This document shows positions 1 to 5,540 of a DNA stretch of 8,780 bases, in pieces; the first letter of the stretch is position 1, and each line of letters opens with the position of its first letter. The stretch covers positions 1 to 8,780 of the forward strand of contig DAOVUE010000035.1 in assembly GCA_030632745.1 (NCBI GenBank). The letters run 5' to 3'. The notes under the pieces were generated by a model. The model did not search any database. It was not told where the DNA came from and saw only the letters and a list, made by a program, of their open reading frames with translations. The DNA is from Pseudomonadota bacterium. GTDB lineage: Bacteria; Pseudomonadota; Gammaproteobacteria; GRL18. The translations under genes were made by a program, and so were the position numbers.

Positions 1-347
1 AAGACTGCCCTGTGTCTGCAGAATTATTAATAGATTTACTGCTGCGTATTAAAGACAATACTATTTCCGGAAAAATTGCTAAAGATGTGTTTGAGGCCAT
101 GTGGGCAGGTGAAGGTGATGCTGATGGGATTATAGATAAAAACGGTTTAAAGCAGATGACTGATACAGATGCTATTGAAGCCATTATTGATGAAGTGATT
201 AATAATAATCCCGCACAGGTTGCAGAATTTCAATCGGGTAAGGATAAGCTCATTGGCTTTTTTGTGGGACAGGTAATGAAAGCTTCTAAAGGTAAGGCAA
301 ATCCCGGCCAGGTCAATCAATTATTACAACAAAAATTAAAGCCCTGA
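1..347 (+). CDS. gatB: Aspartyl/glutamyl-tRNA amidotransferase subunit B, C-terminal part (5' truncated by window)
   Basis: GatB is the tRNA-binding and kinase-like subunit of the cytoplasmic GatCAB complex, which converts Glu-tRNA(Gln) and Asp-tRNA(Asn) to the amidated forms. Only the last 114 codons are here, with the reading frame entering at position 3 and ending in TGA. The visible part is the helical YqeY-like tail domain that contacts the tRNA. It contains the family-typical stretches [30 protein letters not shown], and [17 protein letters not shown] followed by QVNQLL. The in-frame GTG at 12 is internal, because the conserved D-C-P precedes it. A 74-nt gap separates it from hslO on the same strand, with no strong terminator. 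The identification rests on recognised family motifs and is firm. The catalytic N-terminal domain lies outside the window. Confidence 0.95.
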   Translation, partial: DCPVSAELLIDLLLRIKDNTISGKIAKDVFEAMWAGEGDADGIIDKNGLKQMTDTDAIEAIIDEVINNNPAQVAEFQSGKDKLIGFFVGQVMKASKGKANPGQVNQLLQQKLKP

Positions 348-383
348 TCTGCCCCCGGAAAGGCTCCTGGCTTGCAGGATTAA

Positions 384-389
384 TATAAT
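384..389 (+). promoter_or_regulatory. Possible -10 element for hslO
   Basis: A perfect TATAAT lies 33 nt before the hslO start, in the short gatB-hslO gap. No good -35 hexamer is seen at 16-18 nt upstream, and there is no extended TG. This is therefore a weak prediction in AT-rich DNA. If real, hslO has its own promoter besides any read-through from gatB. Confidence 0.3.
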
Positions 390-421
390 GTCTAAAACCA
401 GAAAAGCAGTGGATAATCTTT

Positions 422-1288
422 ATGGATAAGTTAAGTCGCTTTCTTTTTGATAGCGCTAATGTGCGTGGTGAAATTGTTCAGCTTAAGGATTCCTGGCAGG
501 CCATGTTGTCTAATCACGCTTATCCAAAAGTAATTCGTGATTATTTAGGTGAAACGGTTGCTGCCTCGGTTTTATTATCAGCAACGTTAAAATTTGAAGG
601 CTCACTTACTATTCAGGCCAATGGTGATGGCGGTGCTCTGACTTTGCTGGTGGTAGAGTGCAGCAATGATTTTGGAGTGCGTGGTGTGGCCAAATACTCT
701 GAGCCAATACCTGAAGAAGATGATTTAAAAACGCTGTTAGAAAATGGAACTTTAGTTATTACTATTGAGCAGGCCAAAACTAAAGAACGTTATCAGGGTA
801 TTGTGGCATTAGAAGGTAATAGTATCGCTGAGTTTCTGCAAGGTTATCTGATTCGTTCTGAACAACTGGAGACCAGAATTTTCCTGGCAGCAGATGAACA
901 GGCAGTGGGTGGGTTATTATTACAGCAGCTTCCAGGTCAGCAGGAAGATGATAGCTGGGAACGTATTACTCATCTGGGAAGTACCATCAAGGCTGAAGAA
1001 TTACTGGGCCTGGAGGCAAAAAAAATTCTACACCTTTTATACCATGAAGAAGATATACGCTTATTCGATGCACAATCAGTCCACTTTCAATGCAGCTGCA
1101 GCAGAGTAAAAGTGACCAAAATGCTGCGCTCTATCAGTCATCAGGAAGCCGCTGATATTATACAGGAGCAAGGCAATATATCTGTTGCTTGCGAGTTCTG
1201 CGGCAAGTCTTATCAATTTGATGAAATTGATATTGCTGAAATTTATTCCACACATATCCAACCTTCTGATTCATCAATTCGACACTAG
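422..1288 (+). CDS. hslO: Hsp33 redox-regulated molecular chaperone
   Basis: Hsp33 is a cytosolic holdase that is inactive when reduced and zinc-bound. Under oxidative plus heat or bleach stress it forms disulfides, unfolds its C-terminal region and binds unfolding proteins. The 288-residue product has the usual family length. Residues 1 to about 180 form the N-terminal core (start MDKLSRFLFD, with Q-A-N-G-D-G-G near 61-67 and the G-V-R-G-V-A block). A linker follows, then the redox switch with the zinc cysteines C224, C226, C257 and C260, in the signature order CxC-X30-CxxC. All four switch residues are intact, so the protein should be functional. The ATG has only a weak upstream GGAT as ribosome-binding site. 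The last 25 or so residues are hydrophilic. A tandem octamer repeat starts 15 bp after the stop codon. Identification is firm. Confidence 0.97.
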   Translation: MDKLSRFLFDSANVRGEIVQLKDSWQAMLSNHAYPKVIRDYLGETVAASVLLSATLKFEGSLTIQANGDGGALTLLVVECSNDFGVRGVAKYSEPIPEEDDLKTLLENGTLVITIEQAKTKERYQGIVALEGNSIAEFLQGYLIRSEQLETRIFLAADEQAVGGLLLQQLPGQQEDDSWERITHLGSTIKAEELLGLEAKKILHLLYHEEDIRLFDAQSVHFQCSCSRVKVTKMLRSISHQEAADIIQEQGNISVACEFCGKSYQFDEIDIAEIYSTHIQPSDSSIRH

Positions 1289-1302
1289 AAAAAACAATAA
1301 GA

Positions 1303-1358
1303 CCCATTCACCCATCAACCCATCAACCCATTCACCCATCCACCCATCCACCCATCCA
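1303..1358 (+). repeat. Seven-copy 8-bp tandem repeat, G-quadruplex-capable on the minus strand
   Basis: Seven uninterrupted 8-bp units follow consensus CCCATYMA. In order they are CCCATTCA, CCCATCAA twice, CCCATTCA, and CCCATCCA three times. The three identical last units suggest recent expansion by slippage. On the minus strand this reads as seven GGG runs, each separated by exactly 5 nt, which satisfies the usual G3-loop(1-7) quadruplex pattern. It lies between hslO and the next gene, 124 bp before that gene's start, and outside any credible gene. Confidence 0.95.
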
Positions 1359-1481
1359 CTAATATCCTTGCGTTTACTACGTAAAATCCGAAACAAAGGT
1401 GACGCGAATACGTATAGTTATTTAGGAGCAATAGCCTGATAATAATAACTAATAAAACTGCAGCATAAAGTGAGAATATAA

Positions 1482-1886
1482 ATGACCTGGTTAGAAAAAA
1501 TAATACATCCTTTGAGTTATCGTAAGATTGTCGCAATAAATGGTAAATCCTTATGTATTGAATGGACTGATCGGGCTGATTCAGTTTTAAGAGAAAAAAA
1601 AGAGACTTTGAATATTGAAATGGAGCTTTATTTTTCAGGTATGATAAAAAAAATTGTTATATTTCATCATTCGTATAAAAAACACACGGATAAAAGTAGT
1701 TTACACAGTATTACAAAACAAATAAACGTCTGGTTTCATCCGGTTACTTCATGTGTTGGTCAAGCCTGTGATGCCCTGCACCATCAAACTACAATGGATG
1801 TAGATATTAAGAATTTACATAATTACTATCCTAAAAAACTTAATATTGATTATAAAAATAATCATTGGGAAGGGAGTTTTTGTTAG
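1482..1886 (+). CDS. Hypothetical protein, 134 aa
   Basis: I do not recognise this family. The 134-residue product starts MTWLEKIIHPLSYRKI and has no signal peptide or transmembrane helix, so it is probably cytoplasmic. The first 65 residues alternate charged and hydrophobic residues (AINGKSLCIEW, LNIEMELYFSG, KKIVIFHH), which suggests a beta-rich fold. The rest is rich in His, Lys and Asn. Cysteines are C25, C91, C96 and C134, with C91/C96 in VTSCVGQACD and C134 as the last residue. The net charge looks basic. A purine-rich AAAGTGAG lies about 10 nt before the ATG and gives only a weak ribosome-binding site. It follows hslO on the same strand after the octamer array and precedes the FNR-type box. 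The length and structured composition favour a real gene, but no function is inferred. Confidence 0.65.
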   Translation: MTWLEKIIHPLSYRKIVAINGKSLCIEWTDRADSVLREKKETLNIEMELYFSGMIKKIVIFHHSYKKHTDKSSLHSITKQINVWFHPVTSCVGQACDALHHQTTMDVDIKNLHNYYPKKLNIDYKNNHWEGSFC

Positions 1887-1964
1887 AGAAGTTAGAAATG
1901 TTTGAAAACTGATAAATACTCTTTCTGAAATTCATTATCCCAGGTAAATTGAATAATAGTAAAT

Positions 1965-1990
1965 TTTTTATTGATCTAGATCAATAAAAA
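1965..1990. promoter_or_regulatory. FNR/Anr-type operator inside a 26-bp perfect palindrome
   Basis: Positions 1971-1984 read TTGAT-CTAG-ATCAA, an exact match to the FNR/Anr consensus TTGATNNNNATCAA. The symmetry continues with T/A pairs to a perfect 26-bp palindrome. Its centre (1977.5) lies 22 bp upstream of the centre of a consensus TATAAT. With a transcription start near 2009 the site would be at about -31.5, rather than the -41.5 typical of class II activation. Overlap with the -35 region would allow repression, or a non-standard promoter could be used. FNR-type proteins respond to oxygen loss and Dnr-type ones to nitric oxide. The sequence cannot separate these. Confidence 0.7.
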
Positions 1991-1996
1991 CGCTAT

Positions 1997-2002
1997 TATA
2001 AT
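1997..2002 (+). promoter_or_regulatory. -10 element of the 60-aa gene
   Basis: A perfect TATAAT lies 28 nt before the ATG of the 60-aa gene. The only -35-like hexamer, TTGATC at 1971, would leave a 20-nt spacer, which is too long for a strong sigma-70 promoter. This fits a promoter that depends on, or is blocked by, a factor bound at the overlapping palindrome. The predicted leader is about 22 nt and keeps the AAGGA ribosome-binding site. Confidence 0.55.
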
Positions 2003-2030
2003 ACCTGACTAATTTACTAAGGAATTAAAA

Positions 2031-2213
2031 ATGAGAAGAAGCATTATGGTTTTTGGTTGTACTATGGAAGATGGTTCGCAGGTTACTTGTGAAGATGAAG
2101 GTGTTGTTTCTGTTAGAGTTCATCCTGATCACTCTGTAACTGTAACCAATTCAGATAATGATGAGAGTGAAGTTGGCGGGAAGTGGGTAGGCTACGTTCC
2201 TAGATTTAACTAA
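2031..2213 (+). CDS. Small acidic hypothetical protein, 60 aa
   Basis: This is an unrecognised 60-residue protein starting MRRSIMVFGCTMEDGSQ. The ATG has a good ribosome-binding site, AAGGA at 2019-2023 with a 7-nt spacer, and a consensus -10 plus FNR-type palindrome upstream. Together these are strong evidence that so short a frame is a real gene. There are two cysteines, C10 and C20. Residues 13-50 are acidic and rich in Asp, Glu, Ser and Val, with alternating VSVRV and SVTVTN segments that look like beta strands. It ends GGKWVGYVPRFN. There is no signal peptide or membrane segment. The gene stands alone, since the next 530 bp are repeats and non-coding. Function is unknown, but the operator suggests expression tied to oxygen or redox state. 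Confidence 0.7.
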   Translation: MRRSIMVFGCTMEDGSQVTCEDEGVVSVRVHPDHSVTVTNSDNDESEVGGKWVGYVPRFN

Positions 2214-2284
2214 AAAGTAAGCTTTGTATTGAGTATCATTTTTCTGTAAAGGATATTATGGAATGAGCAGGGCTTGTCCGGGAT

Positions 2285-2354
2285 TCTTTTGCTGTAGTGG
2301 TTTCGCAGAGCTACAGCAAAAGAGAGCTACAGCAAAAGAGAGTTGCCGCAAAAG
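2285..2354. repeat. Inverted repeat followed by three tandem 16-bp units
   Basis: Three consecutive 16-bp units occupy 2307-2322, 2323-2338 and 2339-2354. The first two are identical (AGAGCTACAGCAAAAG) and the third differs at a few bases (AGAGTTGCCGCAAAAG). Upstream, 2285-2297 is the exact reverse complement of 2311-2323, giving a 13-bp stem with a 13-nt loop. The second unit offers a competing partner for the same left arm. There is no T-run after the stem, so it is a poor intrinsic terminator, although it is the only strong fold soon after the 60-aa gene. Confidence 0.85.
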
Positions 2355-2480
2355 AATTCTATTAACTCTTAAGTAACAAAAATTAACTAATTAAATTTTC
2401 AGTACATTTTATGTTACTGATAATCCATTCAGCCAAATTTTTTTTGTTGACGACTCTTGAATAACAAAAACACACACAAA

Positions 2481-2652
2481 TGATTTTAGTAACTTCTCAA
2501 TAAGTCCGTGACTAACCTGGATATTACATATCGTCATCCCCGAAGTCTTTTATCGGGGATCCATTTTTAGTAATAGATTCCCGATAAAAGACTTCGGGAA
2601 TGACGTTAATAGAGAATAGTTGCACGGACTTATTGAGAAGTTACTGATTTTA
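2481..2652. mobile_element. MITE-like non-coding element with 22-bp terminal inverted repeats and 8-bp target duplication
   Basis: The element body spans 2489-2644 (156 bp). Its left end, 2489-2510, starts GTAACTTCTCAATAAG and is the perfect reverse complement of 2623-2644. It is flanked by an 8-bp direct repeat TGATTTTA at 2481-2488 and 2645-2652, the expected footprint of transposition. There is no coding capacity, so it would need a transposase supplied in trans. Ends starting GTAA with an 8-bp duplication are known for IS66-family elements. That link is tentative, as the rest of the terminal repeat is not one I can assign. Perfect ends and duplication suggest a fairly recent insertion. 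Confidence 0.8.
2532..2605. repeat. Nested 30-bp inverted repeat inside the MITE-like element
   Basis: Positions 2532-2561 and 2576-2605 are inverted copies matching at 28 of 30 bases, with a 14-nt loop. One of the two differences would be a G-U pair in RNA. Each arm also contains a small hairpin of its own (CCCCGA with TCGGGG in the left arm). The arm begins CGTCATCCCCGA, resembling the abundant CGTCATTCCCG-type dispersed repeats of many proteobacteria. Combined with the terminal repeats, the whole element can fold into one long cruciform or RNA hairpin. Confidence 0.85.
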
Positions 2653-2670
2653 AGCCATTTTTATGTTATT

Positions 2671-2699
2671 AGGTAGAGTTGTTTTTTCTTACTCTACCT
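2671..2699. terminator. 9-bp hairpin downstream of the response regulator, possible terminator
   Basis: AGGTAGAGT (2671-2679) pairs perfectly with ACTCTACCT (2691-2699) across an 11-nt loop. It lies about 50 nt past the stop codon of the minus-strand response regulator. No clear U-run follows the stem on either strand, so intrinsic termination is uncertain. A weaker GTGCC/GGCAC pair lies closer to the gene at 2722-2747. Confidence 0.3.
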
Positions 2700-2749
2700 T
2701 ATCCTGTGCTTAAAATAAGTCGTGCCAATTTTTTTGGCTGTGGGCACTC

Positions 2750-3394
2750 CTAATCTTTTTTAAGCACCAAATTTGACAAATTAATTAATTCGGATAAATT
2801 TTTTGCACCCATCTTTTCCATTGCCTTAGAACGGTGAATTTCAACGGTCCGAGTGCTTATATTCAGTTCATAAGCAATGACTTTATTTAATTTTCCCGCC
2901 ACAACTTCGGTAAAGATTTCTCTTTCTCTGGGTGTTAAAGAATCGTATTTTAGCTGAGCTTCCTGCTGCACATCATGTTCGTTATGGCGTTTTTGATCAA
3001 TATCCATTGCTTGTGATATGCGGTCTAACAGCTGCTGATCACTGAACGGTTTTTGCAAAAAATCAATGGCACCCTTCTGCACTGCTTTAACCGCCATGGG
3101 TATTTCACCATGACCGGAGATCATAATAATAGGTAATAAGGCATTATTTTTTGCTAGTTTTTCCTGTAAGTCCATACCACTCATGCCGGGCATACGAATA
3201 TCTAAAATAAGACATCCCTTTTGGTCAGGATCAAATTGAGAAAAAAACTGGTCAGCTGATGCAAAACATTCTACAGTATAACCCACTGATTTTATTAATA
3301 GACGCAGGGCTGCCCGTATAGCGGGTTCATCATCCACAATAAAAACCATTGGCTGGTTTTCTTTAGAAGTTTTGGTAGAGCTTGAATTTGGCAA
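2750..3394 (-). CDS. FixJ/NarL-type response regulator (receiver plus LuxR-type HTH)
   Basis: This is a cytoplasmic two-component transcription regulator. The chosen start, TTG at 3394-3392, has AGGAG 5 nt upstream (3404-3400). A TTG at 3412 would add six residues but has no ribosome-binding site, and the ATG at residue 16 is a weaker internal alternative. The product is then 214 aa. The receiver domain (about 16-120) shows the acidic pair D21/D22, phosphoacceptor D65 in LILDIRMPG, switch S93 in MISGHG and K115 in QKPF. A linker leads to the HTH domain (about 152-210), with LTPREREIFTEVVAGK and the recognition segment STRTVEIHR. The LTPRE and TVEIHR pattern is FixJ-like. It is divergent from the histidine kinase, its probable partner. 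The regulated genes cannot be told from sequence. Confidence 0.92.
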   Translation of the reverse strand: MPNSSSTKTSKENQPMVFIVDDEPAIRAALRLLIKSVGYTVECFASADQFFSQFDPDQKGCLILDIRMPGMSGMDLQEKLAKNNALLPIIMISGHGEIPMAVKAVQKGAIDFLQKPFSDQQLLDRISQAMDIDQKRHNEHDVQQEAQLKYDSLTPREREIFTEVVAGKLNKVIAYELNISTRTVEIHRSKAMEKMGAKNLSELINLSNLVLKKD

Positions 3395-3432
3395 AATGTC
3401 TCCTAAACTCAAAATAGATTAATGTTAAAGAG

Positions 3433-3464
3433 TATAATGCCATATTGGCAGGACAATGCCAATA
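3433..3464. promoter_or_regulatory. Divergent promoter with clustered TGCCA/TGGCA half-sites
   Basis: A perfect plus-strand -10, TATAAT, is at 3433-3438. On the minus strand TATACT overlaps it (3431-3436) and could serve the response regulator. No convincing -35 is visible for either. Three half-sites follow: TGCCA at 3438, TGGCA at 3446 and TGCCA at 3457. The outer symmetric pair forms TATTGGCA (3443-3450) and TGCCAATA (3457-3464) with a 6-nt spacer, and AATGCCA recurs directly at 3436 and 3455. The cluster covers the predicted kinase transcription start, so a bound protein would likely control both genes. The binding protein is unknown; the neighbouring regulator is the obvious candidate. 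Confidence 0.5.
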
Positions 3465-3530
3465 CTTACTCTGTACATACTCTTTACTTACTCTGACTAT
3501 TACTCTGAATTTAATCATAAAATAACCATT

Positions 3531-5528
3531 ATGCCAAAAAAATTATTACACTCACTTAAATTTCAAATTACTGCTGTATTATTTCTGCTGTTATCTCTCT
3601 TTTCATTTGCAATTTCTTATACACTTTATACTATTGATGAGCGGGAAAAAGAGATGGCTGCCCTGCATGTGATTAATCGCCTGCAATTGATTACCAGCTA
3701 TATGGATATGCAGAGCATGAATTATCTGAAAAATGCTCCGCAAAGTAATAGTGCGTATAAGCGAGATATTGATTTGTACTATGATGATTTAAAAGCACAA
3801 CTTAATAGTAAAAATGAAATTATTAACTGCTTTGCTGAAGAACATTTAACTCCTGAAATGGTGGATATGGATACTGGTGTTGATTTAAATCTGGGTGATA
3901 AAACCAAACAGATATTAGAGCATCTTCAAGAAACCTGGAGTGATTATTTTAAAGAATTGAATGAGACCTTAGGTAATAGAAATGAGTCACCAAAATTAGC
4001 AGCTGCAGCACAATATATTACTGACAATCAAAACAATATAAAAAAAATAGAAGATGTTGTGGTCAGGCAGCTAAAACAGGATCTTAAGGATCGCATTAAG
4101 CGCATTAACACGGTTAATAAGGTGATACTGGCTGCAGCATTCTTAATTGCTTTACTTACCTTACTGGGATTTTATATTAAAGTTATTATTCCTTTGAATA
4201 AAGCTGCACTCGGTTTTGATCGAGTGGCCCGGGGTGATTTTGGTCATCAGGTTATTATTGATACGGATAATGAAATTGCATCAATAGCCAAAAGCTTTAA
4301 TCATTTATCACAGCGAATTTATTCAATTTTCCAATTAATTGATCGTATTCAGCAAGGTGATGATTTAGATAATACCCTGGGTTTTATTGCTGAAAATTTT
4401 TCAACAATACTACCCATCAATATGACCAGTGTACTATTGCATAATGGCAATGCAGCTCTGCTTGAGTTACAAAAGAGTTATAAGGATGGTAAATCTTATA
4501 GTTTACCCAGAACATTATTTCTGGTAGAAGGAACCTTATTAGAAGAAGCCATTCAAGGCTCCCGGCCATTATTGATTGCCAATCTTCAGCAACTGGCAAA
4601 GCAGAATAAACATTATGTATTTTTGAATTTATTGGCAAAAGAAGGTATGAAAAGTGCTATTTTTCTGCATTTAACACAGGCAACACAAGTTCCTGGAATG
4701 TTGGTCTTTGCTTCACGACAGGAAAATGCCTATAGTGAAGAACACATTGAATTATTAAGCAATATTGCTCATCTGGTGACTCATAGTTTTGGAAAAACAA
4801 TTAAAATGGCGGAACAAAGTCATTTAGCAGCTATTGGTGAATTTACTTCTGGAATTGTGCATGAAGTTCGAAATCCATTAACCACTATCAGTTTGGCTCT
4901 GAAGTATTTTAGCCGTCTGGAGTTAGATGAAGACGGTACAGAATGGGCTGAAATATCCTGCCATGAAGCGGAGCGTATGGGACGTTTATTAGAAGATATC
5001 CTGCTTTATGCCAGACCGGAAAAATTACAATTTAGTTCAGTCAATATATTCGAGTTGATAGCAAAGCTGGTTAATTCACATCAACTTATTGGAGAAGAGA
5101 ATCAAGTATTCATTGCAGCACCACATTTCAAGCAGTCTAATGTTGAAAATAAAGTTGAACATAAATCATCTGCTGATAATAAACAACTCATAATAAAAGC
5201 AGATAGTGATCGCCTCAGTCAGGTGCTGCTCAATATCTATCGCAATGCTATTGAAGCGGCATATAAAAACAGTACCATTAATACTTATCTCTATGATGAT
5301 AGTAAAGCACATCTTGTCACTATAGAAATAAATAATAAGGGGGATATTATTCCTGAACACATTTTGAAGCGCATCGGAGAACCTTTCTTTACGACTAAAA
5401 GTCGCGGCACAGGATTGGGTATGGGCATAGTAAAACGTGTGATAGAAGCCCATAGTGGTCGATTAAAAATCACTTCAACTGAAGAAAAAGGAACCAGTGT
5501 GTTTATTGTATTGCCCTATGTGAGTTAA
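3531..5528 (+). CDS. Membrane sensor histidine kinase (HAMP-GAF-HisKA-HATPase)
   Basis: This inner-membrane sensor kinase autophosphorylates on His and passes the phosphate to a response regulator, most likely the divergent FixJ-type protein. The ATG at 3531 (MPKKLLHSLKFQI) is chosen because it gives a normal kinase N-terminus. An in-frame ATG at 3456 adds 25 residues but lies inside the operator palindrome, about 11 nt from the predicted transcript start. Neither start has a strong ribosome-binding site. In the 665-aa form TM1 is about 13-33, a helical periplasmic domain 34-197 (PilJ/NarX-like in style), TM2 198-220, HAMP from P221 to about 266, and a GAF-like domain about 275-425. The H-box has H444 in VHEVRNPL, and the ATPase domain has N572 in YRNAIEAA, EPFFTTK and GTGLGMGI. 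The G1 box is atypical (NKGDII instead of DxGxG). The ligand is unknown. Confidence 0.93.
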   Translation: MPKKLLHSLKFQITAVLFLLLSLFSFAISYTLYTIDEREKEMAALHVINRLQLITSYMDMQSMNYLKNAPQSNSAYKRDIDLYYDDLKAQLNSKNEIINCFAEEHLTPEMVDMDTGVDLNLGDKTKQILEHLQETWSDYFKELNETLGNRNESPKLAAAAQYITDNQNNIKKIEDVVVRQLKQDLKDRIKRINTVNKVILAAAFLIALLTLLGFYIKVIIPLNKAALGFDRVARGDFGHQVIIDTDNEIASIAKSFNHLSQRIYSIFQLIDRIQQGDDLDNTLGFIAENFSTILPINMTSVLLHNGNAALLELQKSYKDGKSYSLPRTLFLVEGTLLEEAIQGSRPLLIANLQQLAKQNKHYVFLNLLAKEGMKSAIFLHLTQATQVPGMLVFASRQENAYSEEHIELLSNIAHLVTHSFGKTIKMAEQSHLAAIGEFTSGIVHEVRNPLTTISLALKYFSRLELDEDGTEWAEISCHEAERMGRLLEDILLYARPEKLQFSSVNIFELIAKLVNSHQLIGEENQVFIAAPHFKQSNVENKVEHKSSADNKQLIIKADSDRLSQVLLNIYRNAIEAAYKNSTINTYLYDDSKAHLVTIEINNKGDIIPEHILKRIGEPFFTTKSRGTGLGMGIVKRVIEAHSGRLKITSTEEKGTSVFIVLPYVS

Positions 5529-5540
5529 GGGGGGTGGCAT

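Larger units (their letters stand above)
2214..2749. other. 536-bp repeat-rich intergenic region
   Basis: No credible gene is seen on either strand. In order, the region holds a hairpin with three 16-bp tandem units (2285-2354), an AT-rich stretch (about 2357-2480), a MITE-like element with target duplication (2481-2652) and a 9-bp hairpin (2671-2699). It separates the plus-strand 60-aa gene from the 3' end of the minus-strand response regulator, so it lies between convergent genes. Such a spot tolerates insertions. Confidence 0.8.

Noticed and set aside
1185..1439. 84-codon open frame spanning the end of hslO and the octamer array
   Set aside because: It overlaps hslO in another frame, and its middle part is only the translated 8-bp repeat. 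It has no plausible start signal.
1961..1995. Rho-independent terminator for the 134-aa gene
   Set aside because: The stem is almost all A/T beyond the TTGAT box, and a promoter element and ribosome-binding site follow at once. The operator reading explains the exact FNR consensus better.
2281..2360. Possible CRISPR-like array of short repeats
   Set aside because: The 16-bp units are contiguous with no unique spacers and there are no cas genes.
2214..2749. Remnant transposase gene near the MITE-like element
   Set aside because: No frame in the region shows transposase motifs or meaningful length.
3395..3412. Six-residue longer start of the response regulator (TTG at 3412)
   Set aside because: It has no ribosome-binding site; the AGGAG at 3404-3400 is correctly placed for the TTG at 3394.
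3444..3463. Sigma-54 promoter, prompted by the TTGGCA motifs
   Set aside because: The required GG/GC spacing of -24/-12 elements is not present. The motifs are better read as inverted half-sites.
3456..3530. 25-residue N-terminal extension of the kinase from the ATG at 3456
   Set aside because: The ATG lies inside the half-site palindrome, about 11 nt from the predicted transcript start. The extension does not look like a normal kinase N-terminus, whereas MPKKLLHSLKFQI does. It cannot be fully excluded.
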